A stretch of 21,790 nucleotides of DNA from Alphaproteobacteria bacterium UBA3650 (GCA_002373815.1 DFKH01000109.1:1-21790), one strand, 5' to 3'. Shown: positions 1 through 7,456, numbered from the stretch's first letter. Notes: a model not told the origin generated them from the letters alone. Numbers and translations: made by a program.

Positions 1-72
1 GGCGGCGGTGGTGGCGGCTTTGGCGGTGGAGGAGGATCCTCTGGTGGAGGAGGCGCTTCTGGAGGTTTTTAA
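1..72 (+). CDS. 3' end of a TPM-domain (YgcG-like) membrane protein, partial
   Basis: Only the last 23 codons and the TAA stop (70-72) are inside the window; the 5' part lies upstream. The visible tail is almost pure glycine and serine and ends in Ala-Ser-Gly-Gly-Phe. This is the typical end of TPM-domain (DUF477, YgcG-like) proteins, which have a signal peptide, a periplasmic TPM domain, one membrane helix and a Gly/Ser-rich tail usually ending in GASGGW or similar. The TPM domain itself is not visible, so the family call rests on the tail alone. Another protein with a glycine-rich C-terminus cannot be excluded. Confidence 0.6.
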   Translation, partial: GGGGGGFGGGGGSSGGGGASGGF

Positions 73-80
73 AAAAGTTC

Positions 81-113
81 TTGACAACTATATAAAAAAG
101 TTGATTATATAAT
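81..113 (+). promoter_or_regulatory. Putative promoter of the DUF1189-like gene
   Basis: A perfect TTGACA (81-86) and a perfect TATAAT (108-113) lie just upstream of the gene starting at 141, but are 21 bases apart, more than the usual 16-18. A 16-base spacer would instead give GATTAT (103-108), a weaker -10. Either would give a short leader containing the strong Shine-Dalgarno AAGGAGGA at 128-135. Confidence 0.5.
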
Positions 114-140
114 CTTGTCTACTTTTTAAGGAGGAAGAAT

Positions 141-830
141 ATGAAAAAATTATCTCAATTTATTAAATCTGGTAAAGGACGTGGTTTGAAGCTTGTCTTT
201 TGGACAACACTTTTACTGTCTTTACTATTTGGAACCTTTACATATTACACAGGTGTACAATTTTTTAAGCACAAATTGATTACTGAATTTGTGGATTCTG
301 TTCCAACGTTCACGATTAAGGATGGTATTATTCAAGATCAAAACCTGAAATGGGCCGCTTATATTCCTATGACACGGTTCCCTGTAGTCATTGATACGAC
401 TCAAGATACTTTGTCTTTGCCCGTTCCAGATGGTTTGTACATCACACGTTCCGCAATGTTTAGTGTTGCGAATCATGGAACTCAGGTAGATCGTGCTGCC
501 TTATTGGATAATCAAGAAATCTCACCAACCTATATTTACAGCACATTAAAACGTTTTGCGTTGTCATTTGCTGTGGGTATTTTTATTTTCTTTTTTATTG
601 TGTCTTGGCTAGCTTATTTATTAGCAGTTGCTTTAACAGCATTATTTGCATGGTGCATTCATGCTAAATTGGCGACACATCGTGCTTGGCGTGTTGCTGC
701 CGTTACATGGGTCATTGGTTTGTTATTAGCTATGATCCTAGCCTTTGGAGGATTTGTTTTCTCCACTTGGTATGTCTCATTATTTACAGTTGTGATTAAT
801 GTTATTATTTTAGCAAGAATGAAAGATTAG
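141..830 (+). CDS. DUF1189-like polytopic inner-membrane protein
   Basis: This 229-residue protein starts at an ATG five bases after AAGGAGGA, an unambiguous start. It has one membrane helix near the N-terminus (about 18-40), an extracytoplasmic region of about 90 residues, then several helices in the C-terminal half (about 136-170 and 180-226). The layout, and the TFTIKDGII segment early in the soluble loop, resemble DUF1189 membrane proteins, whose biochemical role is not established. It follows the TPM-domain gene on the same strand but has its own promoter-like sequence. Its stop (828-830) overlaps the convergent queA stop (827-829). The family assignment is from pattern memory and is moderate. 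Confidence 0.6.
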   Translation: MKKLSQFIKSGKGRGLKLVFWTTLLLSLLFGTFTYYTGVQFFKHKLITEFVDSVPTFTIKDGIIQDQNLKWAAYIPMTRFPVVIDTTQDTLSLPVPDGLYITRSAMFSVANHGTQVDRAALLDNQEISPTYIYSTLKRFALSFAVGIFIFFFIVSWLAYLLAVALTALFAWCIHAKLATHRAWRVAAVTWVIGLLLAMILAFGGFVFSTWYVSLFTVVINVIILARMKD

Positions 831-836
831 TCTTTC
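821..836. terminator. Weak palindrome at the DUF1189/queA convergent junction
   Basis: GAAAGA, loop TTAG, TCTTTC form a six-pair AU-rich hairpin whose loop contains both stop codons. A T-rich tract follows on the plus strand. It could act as a weak bidirectional terminator, but the stem is GC-poor, so confidence is low. Confidence 0.3.
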
Positions 837-1864
837 TTCTTTTCTATTAGACATGCATCGCCGTAGGAGAAAAAATGATATCGTTCTTCTACGGCGTGTT
901 TATATGCATTTTGCATTATATCCAAACCTGCCAATGCGCTAACCAACATAAACAAAGTTGATTTAGGAGTGTGAAAATTTGTGAACAGTGCATCTGTTGC
1001 CTTAAAACGATAACCAGGTGTAATAAAGATAGATGTTTCTTGTGCGAAGGCGTGCACGATACCTTGTTCATTTGTAGCAGATTCCAACAAACGCAATGAA
1101 GTTGTCCCCACAGGAACGATACGAGAACCCTTTTCTCGCGCCTTGTTTAATCTTTTCGCAACCTCATCAGAAATCACCCCATACTCTGCATGCATTTTAT
1201 GATCTTTCGTGTCGTCCACTTTAACAGGCAAAAAAGTCCCACCCCCGACATGGAGTGTCACAAACTCCCATCGAATCCCTTTTTCTTTTAGGGCATTAAA
1301 TATACGTTCTGTAAAATGCAATCCCGCTGTGGGGGCTGCAACAGCTCCCTCATGACGCGCATACATCGTTTGGTAATCAGCTTTATCTGACTCCAATCCT
1401 CCACGCAAACGTTTGATATATGGCGGCAAAGGCATTGTTCCCACCTCATGCAACTTGGCAAATAAATCTGATCCCTTAACATTAAATTGAACAATAACGG
1501 AACCTGTTTCAGTTTTATCCAATACTTGTGCTTCAAAATCTGGTGTAAATGTTAAAATATCCCCTTGATGCAATCGACGGGCATTTTTGATTAGCGTTTC
1601 CCATGTGGATAAATCTATTTGTTTAAACAGTGTTAGTTCAATTTGAGCTTGTCCTCGCATCCCATAAAGGCGTGCTGGAATTACTTTTGTATCATTAAAC
1701 ACCAACACATCTGAGGGGCGCAACCAATTTGCTAAGTCCATCATATGACCATCTGTCAACTCTGATCCATTGATATGCAACAAGCGAGCAGCATCCCTTG
1801 GTTCACAGGGTTTATTGGCAATCAATTCATCCGGCAAATTAAAATCAAAAATTTCTGTTTTCAT
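827..1864 (-). CDS. queA: S-adenosylmethionine:tRNA ribosyltransferase-isomerase QueA
   Basis: QueA transfers and isomerises the ribosyl group of S-adenosylmethionine onto preQ1 at position 34 of tRNAs with GUN anticodons, giving epoxyqueuosine, in the cytoplasm. The 345-residue product is close to the family length (E. coli 356). Visible family features are the start FDFNLPDELIA, an RDAARLL segment, VFNDTKVIPARL, TAGLHFT, HVGGGTFLPV, GTTSLRLLE and the C-terminal NFHTPKSTLFMLVSA block. The ATG at 1864 lies 6 bases after a TATAAT -10 box with no Shine-Dalgarno, so the mRNA is probably leaderless. It diverges from the lipoprotein gene at 1952 and converges with the DUF1189 gene, with overlapping stop codons. 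Identification is firm. Confidence 0.97.
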   Translation of the reverse strand: MKTEIFDFNLPDELIANKPCEPRDAARLLHINGSELTDGHMMDLANWLRPSDVLVFNDTKVIPARLYGMRGQAQIELTLFKQIDLSTWETLIKNARRLHQGDILTFTPDFEAQVLDKTETGSVIVQFNVKGSDLFAKLHEVGTMPLPPYIKRLRGGLESDKADYQTMYARHEGAVAAPTAGLHFTERIFNALKEKGIRWEFVTLHVGGGTFLPVKVDDTKDHKMHAEYGVISDEVAKRLNKAREKGSRIVPVGTTSLRLLESATNEQGIVHAFAQETSIFITPGYRFKATDALFTNFHTPKSTLFMLVSALAGLDIMQNAYKHAVEERYHFFSYGDACLIEKKKD

Positions 1865-1870
1865 AAGTTT

Positions 1871-1899
1871 ATTATACCTTTATTTTCAATTTTTTTCAA
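1871..1899 (-). promoter_or_regulatory. queA promoter (leaderless configuration)
   Basis: On the minus strand TTGAAA (1894-1899), a 17-base spacer and TATAAT (1871-1876) form a near-consensus sigma70 promoter. Six bases separate the -10 box from the queA ATG (1862-1864), so transcription should begin at or next to the A of the ATG. Confidence 0.8.
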
Positions 1900-1916
1900 G
1901 GGAGTTTAAAAAAGGC

Positions 1917-1945
1917 TTGAATAAACAAAAAAAAATTTTTACAAT
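1917..1945 (+). promoter_or_regulatory. Promoter of the small lipoprotein gene (leaderless configuration)
   Basis: TTGAAT (1917-1922), a 17-base spacer and TACAAT (1940-1945) precede the ATG at 1952 by 6 bases. It lies back to back with the queA promoter. No Shine-Dalgarno is present between the -10 box and the start. Confidence 0.7.
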
Positions 1946-1951
1946 GAAATC

Positions 1952-2293
1952 ATGATAAGAAGTTTTTTCGCTTTGATATTATTTTTATTTTTAACTGCTT
2001 GTCGGGTGGATGATGTGGTGTTTATTGACGTTGAGCGTTCAATGGTCTATCATGGGCAAACAGTTGCCTCTTTATTTGAAAATTTTGGCGTTCCAACCAG
2101 CCAATATGTTGATCAATGGGGGATTCGCGAATATCATTATGATCATCAAAGTTTTTTAAAACGTGGTGTCAATAATTATATTTATTACTGTGATTTTGTT
2201 GTTTACACAGACGAAGGTATTGTGATTGATTGGCAATTCCGTGGTAATCGTTGTCCTATTGAAGCAACCGAAAAGGAATTTTATTTAGAATGA
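1952..2293 (+). CDS. Small predicted outer-membrane lipoprotein, possibly SmpA/OmlA-like
   Basis: This is a 113-residue protein with a lipoprotein signal: a charged start, a hydrophobic run rich in Leu and Phe, and the lipobox LTAC, placing the lipidated cysteine at residue 17. The mature part contains GQTVASLFENFGVP followed by a tyrosine-rich strand region. This recalls the SmpA/OmlA (BamE-like) pattern of a short helix ending in a G-x-P turn followed by beta strands, but the match is loose and I would not call it BamE. Two further cysteines may form a disulfide. The ATG is chosen because it sits at the predicted transcription start. Its 3' end overlaps the convergent xerC 3' end by 13 bases. 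Confidence 0.7.
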   Translation: MIRSFFALILFLFLTACRVDDVVFIDVERSMVYHGQTVASLFENFGVPTSQYVDQWGIREYHYDHQSFLKRGVNNYIYYCDFVVYTDEGIVIDWQFRGNRCPIEATEKEFYLE

Positions 2294-3234
2294 GCTCTTG
2301 GATGGGCGTGTTCATATACCTGCTCTAAATGTTCCGTTGTGATTTCTGTATAACGTTGAGTGGCAGATAAAGAGGCGTGGCCTAATAATTCTTGTACTGT
2401 TCTTAAATCGCCACCACCTTGCAATAAATGCGTTGCAAAACTGTGCCGAAATGCGTGCGGTGTTACCGTATCAGGCAAACCCATTGCACGCCTTATAAAA
2501 CGTACATTTCTTTGCACAACACCGGGGTTGATTCTATCCCCTCGTGTTCCAACAAAAAAGGGGGCATCGGGCATCGGATGAGGATGGTGCTTTAAATATA
2601 AAAACAACTCATGATGTACTGCCGGCAACACAGGAACCAATCGTTGTTTATTCCCCTTTCCTGTGATGACTAAAACTTGAGGATTATTGATAACGTCTTT
2701 CACATTCAAGGACAAAGCTTCTGAAATACGTAAGCCACAGCCATAAAGCAATGTATATAAAGCTTTATCACGATAACCTTCCCATGATGTTTTGGCCATA
2801 TCCTTGGCTAAATCCAAAAACTTTTTAGCATCTTCTGCTGTCAGTGGATGTGGTAAACCATGTCCAACTCTTGCTGATTTTACGGCCATAATCGCATCAT
2901 TATGGACAAGTCCCTCTCGCACCAAAAATTTAAAAAAATTTTTAAGGCAAGAAACACTGCGTGCCATACTTGATCGTGCTACTTTTTGATCTGCTCGCCA
3001 CGTCAAAAAAGATCGAAAATCTGTAATTTTCAACTCTTTTAAATCTGGTATATCAATTTCATGTCCAATATGTTGGAATAAAAAATCAAAAAATTCTTTT
3101 AAATCAAATAGATAAGATTTTCCAGTTAGATCGGACAAACGGCGTTCAGTCAAAAGATATTGTTGCCATGCCTGAATTTTTTCCAATAATTTAGGGGTTG
3201 TAGTCATTTCGAAAGGCTTGAATTCTTGTGTCAT
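2281..3234 (-). CDS. xerC: Tyrosine recombinase XerC
   Basis: XerC acts with XerD at the chromosomal dif site to resolve chromosome dimers. The 317-residue protein has an N-terminal SAM-like (core-binding) domain (about 10-115) and a C-terminal catalytic domain. The full catalytic set is visible: Arg169 in GCGLRISEAL, Lys193 in TGKGNKQR, His260 and Arg263 in HAFRHSFATHLL, His286 in LGHASLSATQ and nucleophile Tyr295. The ending VYEHAHPRA matches XerC more than XerD. An upstream in-frame start would add 17 residues, but AAGGAT eight bases before the ATG at 3234 and the promoter position favour the start given. It is divergent from priA. It is likely the housekeeping enzyme rather than a mobile-element integrase, although XerC versus XerD is not certain. 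Confidence 0.9.
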   Translation of the reverse strand: MTQEFKPFEMTTTPKLLEKIQAWQQYLLTERRLSDLTGKSYLFDLKEFFDFLFQHIGHEIDIPDLKELKITDFRSFLTWRADQKVARSSMARSVSCLKNFFKFLVREGLVHNDAIMAVKSARVGHGLPHPLTAEDAKKFLDLAKDMAKTSWEGYRDKALYTLLYGCGLRISEALSLNVKDVINNPQVLVITGKGNKQRLVPVLPAVHHELFLYLKHHPHPMPDAPFFVGTRGDRINPGVVQRNVRFIRRAMGLPDTVTPHAFRHSFATHLLQGGGDLRTVQELLGHASLSATQRYTEITTEHLEQVYEHAHPRAHSK

Positions 3235-3256
3235 TTTGTGTATCCTTATGGAAAAC

Positions 3257-3285
3257 ATCATAAAGGAAAACAAAAGAAAATGCAA
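3257..3285 (-). promoter_or_regulatory. xerC promoter, overlapping the priA start codon
   Basis: On the minus strand TTGCAT (3280-3285), a 17-base spacer and TATGAT (3257-3262) give a good sigma70 promoter. The -35 hexamer is the reverse complement of ATGCAA, the first two codons of priA. A short leader follows with AAGGAT as ribosome binding site. Confidence 0.7.
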
Positions 3286-5232
3286 CGAATTCCAGTTTTA
3301 TTTCCTTTGGCGCTTGGGTGCTATGATTACGCTCATAGCACAGATTTGCCTGTTGGTACGTTTGTACGTGCCACCTTGGGACGCAAAAAATTATTGGGCG
3401 TTGTATGGGATAAAAAACCTGATGAAACATTTCCTGAAAACAAATTAAAACCGATTTTAGAGGTCTTGCCCTTGCCCGTTTTACCGCACAAAACAATTCG
3501 TTTTATCAATTGGGTGGCTGGTTATACCATGAATGCATTGGGGGCTGTTTTAAAAATGGCTTTGCATCCTGAAATTGAAAAAGTAAGCAAAAAACCTTGT
3601 GTTTTTTTACCACCAAATCCCAATTTTTCCACCATTGCTTTTTCGGCAGCACAAGAAAAGGCTGTGAAACAATTACTCTCTTTAAAAGACTTTCAAGTTG
3701 CTTTACTGGATGGTGTCACTGGTTCAGGCAAGACAGAGGTTTATTTTGAAGCTATTGCTCATGCATTAAATCAAAGCAAACAGGTCCTTGTTCTTTTGCC
3801 TGAAATTATTCTAACAACGGCTTGGTTGAATCGTTTTGAAAAACGCTTTGGCGTTCAACCTGCTTTATGGCATTCTTCTATTACACAAAAGACCCGTCGT
3901 GACACATGGGAAGCCGTCAGAAATGGCTCGGCTCAAGTCGTTGTAGGCGCTCGTTCTGCGCTGTTTTTACCCTTTAAAGAATTGGGTTTAATTGTTGTAG
4001 ATGAAGAGCACGATGCCTCGTTTAAGCAAGAAGATGGCGTTCTTTATAATGCGCGAGATATGGCCATTGTGAGGGCTAGCCAAGCTCCCTGCCCCATTAT
4101 TTTAGCCAGCGCTACCCCTAGCCTAGAGACCTATTGTAATGCTGTGGATGGTCGTTATCAACACATCCATTTACCCGAACGTTTTGCTGGAGCTATGCTA
4201 CCAGATATTGAATTAGTTGATATGCGCAAAAAGGAAAAAGGCCCTATTAAATTTATTTCCAAGCGATTACAAGAGGCTTTAAAAGAAAAAATGGAAAAAC
4301 ATGAGCAATCATTGTTGTTTATCAACCGCAGAGGATATGCCCCCTTAGTTTTATGTCGTGCCTGTGGGACAAGGTTGCAATGTCCACATTGTAGTGCTTG
4401 GTTGACAGAGCATAAAGGGGCTGGCGTTATCCAATGTCATCATTGTGGCTATACACGTAAAATGCCCAATGAGTGTCCTTGCTGTCATGAAAAAGAATCT
4501 TTGGTTGCTTGTGGACCTGGGGTTGAACGTGTAGCGGAAGAGGTTTTAACCTTGTTCCCTATGGCACGAATTGCAGAAATTACCTCTGATACATTAACCT
4601 CCCCCGAACAATTTGAAGACCTTTTAAATCGAATTCAAAATGGCATGATTGATATTTTAATTGGCACACAAATGTTGGCCAAAGGACACCACTTTCCAAA
4701 TCTTACGCTGGTCGGTGTTATTGATGCAGATATGGGGTTGGCTGGCGGTGATTTGCGTGCTGGTGAACGCACCTTTCAATTATTGAATCAAGTGATGGGG
4801 CGTGCTGGACGTGAAGCCAAAAAAGGATTGGCTCTTTTACAAACATATGCCCCTGACAACCTTATTTTAAAGGCTTTACAAGAAAACAACCGCAACGCCT
4901 TTTTAAGTGAAGAAATGTCTGCTCGTCAATTATTGAAAATGCCTCCCTATGGCAAGTTAGTTGGCATCATTATTAGTGGTAAAAACAACGCTCTTACTTA
5001 TCAAACGGCCAAAACTATTGCTCAAAAAGCTCCTTTTATGAAAGGATTAGATGTTTTGGGACCGGTTGTGGCTCCCATTGCAAAGCTGCGTGATAAACAC
5101 CGTTATCGGTTACTTGTTAAAGCAGATAAGACTTTGAAAATTCAAAACCTATTGCAAAATTGGTTAAAACAGGTTAAAATACATCCATCTGTTGATGTAC
5201 GCATTGACATTGATCCATACAGTTTCTTTTAA
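3280..5232 (+). CDS. priA: Primosomal replication restart helicase PriA
   Basis: PriA is a 3'-5' superfamily 2 helicase that recognises stalled forks and reloads the replisome. The 650-residue protein (E. coli 732) has the N-terminal 3'-DNA-binding domain (about 1-100), Walker A GVTGSGKT (145-152), the DEEHD box (241-245) and eight zinc-binding cysteines in four CxxC pairs (359/362, 368/371, 386/389, 399/402), followed by motif V/VI segments such as GTQMLAKGHHFP and QVMGRAGR. The frame is open for 18 codons further upstream, but the family starts with a hydrophobic strand like QRIPVLFPLAL, so the ATG at 3280 is chosen. It is followed after 10 bases by a membrane protein gene, probably in one transcript. 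Confidence 0.96.
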   Translation: MQRIPVLFPLALGCYDYAHSTDLPVGTFVRATLGRKKLLGVVWDKKPDETFPENKLKPILEVLPLPVLPHKTIRFINWVAGYTMNALGAVLKMALHPEIEKVSKKPCVFLPPNPNFSTIAFSAAQEKAVKQLLSLKDFQVALLDGVTGSGKTEVYFEAIAHALNQSKQVLVLLPEIILTTAWLNRFEKRFGVQPALWHSSITQKTRRDTWEAVRNGSAQVVVGARSALFLPFKELGLIVVDEEHDASFKQEDGVLYNARDMAIVRASQAPCPIILASATPSLETYCNAVDGRYQHIHLPERFAGAMLPDIELVDMRKKEKGPIKFISKRLQEALKEKMEKHEQSLLFINRRGYAPLVLCRACGTRLQCPHCSAWLTEHKGAGVIQCHHCGYTRKMPNECPCCHEKESLVACGPGVERVAEEVLTLFPMARIAEITSDTLTSPEQFEDLLNRIQNGMIDILIGTQMLAKGHHFPNLTLVGVIDADMGLAGGDLRAGERTFQLLNQVMGRAGREAKKGLALLQTYAPDNLILKALQENNRNAFLSEEMSARQLLKMPPYGKLVGIIISGKNNALTYQTAKTIAQKAPFMKGLDVLGPVVAPIAKLRDKHRYRLLVKADKTLKIQNLLQNWLKQVKIHPSVDVRIDIDPYSFF

Positions 5233-5242
5233 AGGATATCAT

Positions 5243-5815
5243 ATGAATAAAACATTTGTTGCCATTGTTCGTCCTATTTGTCGTTTAATTGCTTCTGCTT
5301 TATGGCAATTGGTTTGGTTATTACCCTTATGGTGTGTTTATTGGTATGGTAAATGGGCTTTACCTACGATGATACGTTCTCATTTTGGTGTCGATCAGGC
5401 TCAGGATCGCTTAGCTTCTTTGACACAGTTTGCTGATTTAATGAAGACAAATGCCTCTCTGACGAATCCTACTGCTTTTATGCATTATTTATCGGCACAA
5501 TTATCTAAATTGTCTGTTGCAGCAAAATTAAACACAATTGAGATGACAAGCAATGTCCTGCAAACAATTTGTATTTGGGGGCTAAATTTACTATGGATTT
5601 GTGCTTTAATTTATGCCATCATTCGCACTTTTAGGCTTTATCGATCCAAATCAGAAACCTATGACACTGCTCGTACTGTGATTGATCAAATTCAACCACA
5701 CCTTGTTTTAATGCAGCAAGAGATTATTGCTTTGCGTGATGAAATTGAAGAATTAAAAACACAGCAATTGCCCAACATAGAAAAAGGCGAAAAGCCCCTT
5801 TTAACAAATGAGTAA
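5243..5815 (+). CDS. Two-helix membrane protein of unknown function downstream of priA
   Basis: The 190-residue product has two predicted membrane helices (about 14-36 and 107-129) around a 70-residue loop, and a C-terminal cytoplasmic region (about 140-175) with heptad-like EIIALRDEIEEL, suggesting a short coiled coil. I do not recognise a family. AAAGGA six bases before the ATG fixes the start; the frame extends 17 codons upstream into priA, but those codons lack a good ribosome site. It lies 10 bases after priA and overlaps the next gene by 8 bases (ATGAGTAA), so it is in an operon with both and probably translationally coupled to the DUF167 gene. Confidence 0.75.
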   Translation: MNKTFVAIVRPICRLIASALWQLVWLLPLWCVYWYGKWALPTMIRSHFGVDQAQDRLASLTQFADLMKTNASLTNPTAFMHYLSAQLSKLSVAAKLNTIEMTSNVLQTICIWGLNLLWICALIYAIIRTFRLYRSKSETYDTARTVIDQIQPHLVLMQQEIIALRDEIEELKTQQLPNIEKGEKPLLTNE

Positions 5816-6077
5816 TTGTCGCATTCAGATTCGCGTTTTACCCAATGCCAAACATGAAGGTTGGGCAGGTATGTGGAATGGCACACATTATAAGGTTGCC
5901 TTACGTGCGCCTGCGGTTGATGGTAAAGCCAATGAGGCTTTAATTGATTTTTTGGCTGATTATTTTCACTTACCCAAACGTGCCATTACTCTTGTTTCTG
6001 GGCAAACAAATCGTTGCAAAATTATTGAAATTTCAGGAATTCAAAATTTAGAACCGCCAAGTTATCCAAGTAAATAA
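5808..6077 (+). CDS. DUF167/YggU family protein
   Basis: The 89-residue protein matches the DUF167 (YggU) family: IQIRVLPNAK at the start, then VALRAPAVDGKANEALIDFLA, a helix ending in KRAITLVSGQTNRCKII. This small alpha/beta fold is widespread in bacteria and eukaryotes and has no firm biochemical role. Its ATG is embedded in the end of the previous gene (overlap of 8 bases), indicating translational coupling. The last ten codons, beyond the conserved core, are antisense to the 3' end of pagP (30-base convergent overlap). Usual family length is about 90-110, so it is complete. Confidence 0.9.
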   Translation: MSNCRIQIRVLPNAKHEGWAGMWNGTHYKVALRAPAVDGKANEALIDFLADYFHLPKRAITLVSGQTNRCKIIEISGIQNLEPPSYPSK

Positions 6078-6602
6078 GACATTCCCACTATTTCTACTGA
6101 GACTAGGAATATACGTATTTTCAAGCGAAAAAGGACCAATATCAACGCTAAAAATAGGCAAAACCGCTGGAATAGGAATCCAATTATAATCTTTTCGAAA
6201 ACTGATACCGCCCATTAAACCTAGCCCAGGTTGCACCAGTTTATCTTTACGCCACATTTTTTGCCATGCGTATCCAAATGTTGGTTCAGGTGAATTATGT
6301 GAATCTTGAAAGGTCAAACCTACGACAGAATGGCGATTTCCATTTTCATCATATCGATATTTGCCTATACCAATACCCCAGGGTCGTTCATTAAACTCAC
6401 GTACTTTTTTACGGTCATATGTCCATCTGTTATGCCACGTATTGACGGGCACCACACACTCCCACGTTTCGGAATGCCATGTTTCTAAGAATTCATCTTT
6501 CCATGTTTTTTCTGGGCGTTCTTCTGTCTCCATGGCTGATGCATAGCCATGGAAAAATAAACATAACAAAAACAATATTTTATATATCTTCGTCCTCAAC
6601 AT
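6048..6602 (-). CDS. pagP: Lipid A palmitoyltransferase PagP
   Basis: PagP is an eight-stranded outer-membrane beta-barrel enzyme that moves an acyl chain from phospholipid to lipid A, protecting against cationic peptides. The 184-residue precursor has a 23-residue signal peptide ending in ASA and a mature part collinear with E. coli PagP: NTWHNRW, NERPWGIGIG, FQDSHN, NWIPIPAVLP, TYIPS, GNVLFTW. The catalytic residues equivalent to His33, Asp76 and Ser77 are His57, Asp100 and Ser101 of the precursor. The residue equivalent to Gly88, which sets chain length, is Ala112. An ATG three codons upstream lies inside the -10 box, and a TTG lies in the -35 box, so the ATG at 6602, seven bases after TATAAT, is preferred. 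Transcript probably leaderless. Confidence 0.93.
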   Translation of the reverse strand: MLRTKIYKILFLLCLFFHGYASAMETEERPEKTWKDEFLETWHSETWECVVPVNTWHNRWTYDRKKVREFNERPWGIGIGKYRYDENGNRHSVVGLTFQDSHNSPEPTFGYAWQKMWRKDKLVQPGLGLMGGISFRKDYNWIPIPAVLPIFSVDIGPFSLENTYIPSLSRNSGNVLFTWITWRF

Positions 6603-6609
6603 AGGTTGC

Positions 6610-6638
6610 ATTATATCAGATTTATAATCTTTTATCAA
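6610..6638 (-). promoter_or_regulatory. pagP promoter (leaderless configuration)
   Basis: On the minus strand TTGATA (6633-6638), a 17-base spacer and TATAAT (6610-6615) form a near-consensus promoter. Its -35 box directly abuts the exonuclease gene's stop codon (6639-6641). Seven bases separate the -10 box from the ATG at 6602. No PhoP-like direct repeat was seen upstream. Confidence 0.75.
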
Positions 6639-7427
6639 CTAGTTATTTAAAGTCAAATAGATAGGCGCGTGGTCTGAGGTCTTTTCCCATCCACGTACTT
6701 CTTTTAAAATACCCGCTTTCTCAATTTGAGGTACGTTTTTGTGATTCACAAACAATGCATCCAATAACATCCCCATATTTCGACTCCATGCTCCCATTTG
6801 AAAATCCCAAAATGAATAGGTGTGTGGTTCAGGATTTTTTAAGCGAATTGCATTTACGATGGGCAAAGACAGTAATTTAGCATATTTCTCACGAACCTCG
6901 GGCAACATAAGAGCATTTGTCCGATAAGATTCGGGGTTATACACATCCGAATCGCGTTCAATGACATTAAAATCCCCGCCTAAAACAATATTCTGTCCCT
7001 TGTTTAATAAATCTTGAACATGCTGAGTCAATGCATCCATCCATTTTAATTTATACACTAATTTTGTTTTATCTGTTGGATCTTTCTCTGGGGGATTACC
7101 GTTAGGAACATACACTGATATAACAATTGTACCATTGGGTGTTGTTGCTTGAATAAAACGTGCTTGGGGCACTTCCTCATAAAATAAACTTGTTTTTATA
7201 TCACTCAATGGTGTTTTTGATAAGATTGCCACCCCATTATACGACTTTTGACCAGAGATGACAGCATTATATCCAAGTGTTTTTAAATCAAAAAAAGGAA
7301 AATTATTTTCTTCTGCTTTGATTTCTTGTAACAGCATTAAATCAGGTTTTTCTTTTTGTAGTAATTGAGTGAGGGCACTCATACGAGCGCGCACAGAAGC
7401 TACATTCCACGAAATTATTTTTTGCAT
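6639..7427 (-). CDS. xthA: Exodeoxyribonuclease III (XthA family AP endonuclease)
   Basis: This base-excision repair enzyme cleaves at abasic sites and degrades 3' ends of duplex DNA. The 262-residue protein matches the endonuclease/exonuclease/phosphatase fold and usual length (E. coli 268). Visible active-site residues are Asn8 (SWNV), Glu35 (LQEIK), Tyr107 (VYVPNG), Asp152 and Asn154 (GGDFNV), Asp223 (LLDAL) and Asp252-His253 (TSDHAP). The segment around Asp223 reads MLLDALFV rather than the common RIDHLL form, but keeps the key aspartate. AGGA about ten bases upstream supports the ATG at 7427. It is divergent from the HExxH gene, 29 bases away, and precedes pagP on the same strand, which has its own promoter. 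Confidence 0.94.
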   Translation of the reverse strand: MQKIISWNVASVRARMSALTQLLQKEKPDLMLLQEIKAEENNFPFFDLKTLGYNAVISGQKSYNGVAILSKTPLSDIKTSLFYEEVPQARFIQATTPNGTIVISVYVPNGNPPEKDPTDKTKLVYKLKWMDALTQHVQDLLNKGQNIVLGGDFNVIERDSDVYNPESYRTNALMLPEVREKYAKLLSLPIVNAIRLKNPEPHTYSFWDFQMGAWSRNMGMLLDALFVNHKNVPQIEKAGILKEVRGWEKTSDHAPIYLTLNN

Positions 7428-7450
7428 TTTCTTTTTTCCTATGTTATAGT
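7422..7450 (+). promoter_or_regulatory. Promoter of the HExxH gene, overlapping the xthA start codon
   Basis: TTGCAT (7422-7427), a 17-base spacer and TATAGT (7445-7450) precede the ATG at 7457 by 6 bases. The -35 hexamer is the reverse complement of ATGCAA, the first two codons of the divergent exonuclease gene. A TATAAC on the opposite strand (7443-7448) could be the exonuclease -10 box, though its -35 is poor. Confidence 0.7.
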
Positions 7451-7456
7451 GAAGTT

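Noticed and set aside
1..69. GGN-rich run resembling a microsatellite
   Set aside because: It is in frame and codes for the Gly/Ser tail of a TPM-domain protein, whose length is expected to vary.
1944..1955. A three-codon ATG-AAA-TCA-TGA minigene just before the lipoprotein start
   Set aside because: The ATG overlaps the -10 box (TACAAT), so it would lie upstream of the transcription start and not be on the mRNA.
2281..3234. xerC as the integrase of a mobile element
   Set aside because: Its C-terminal VYEHAHPRA ending and its place beside priA fit housekeeping XerC, and there is no att repeat or element gene nearby.
6603..6638. Upstream starts for pagP (TTG at 6638, ATG at 6611)
   Set aside because: They lie inside the -35 and -10 boxes of the predicted promoter and would add a polar stretch before the signal peptide, so the ATG at 6602 is preferred.
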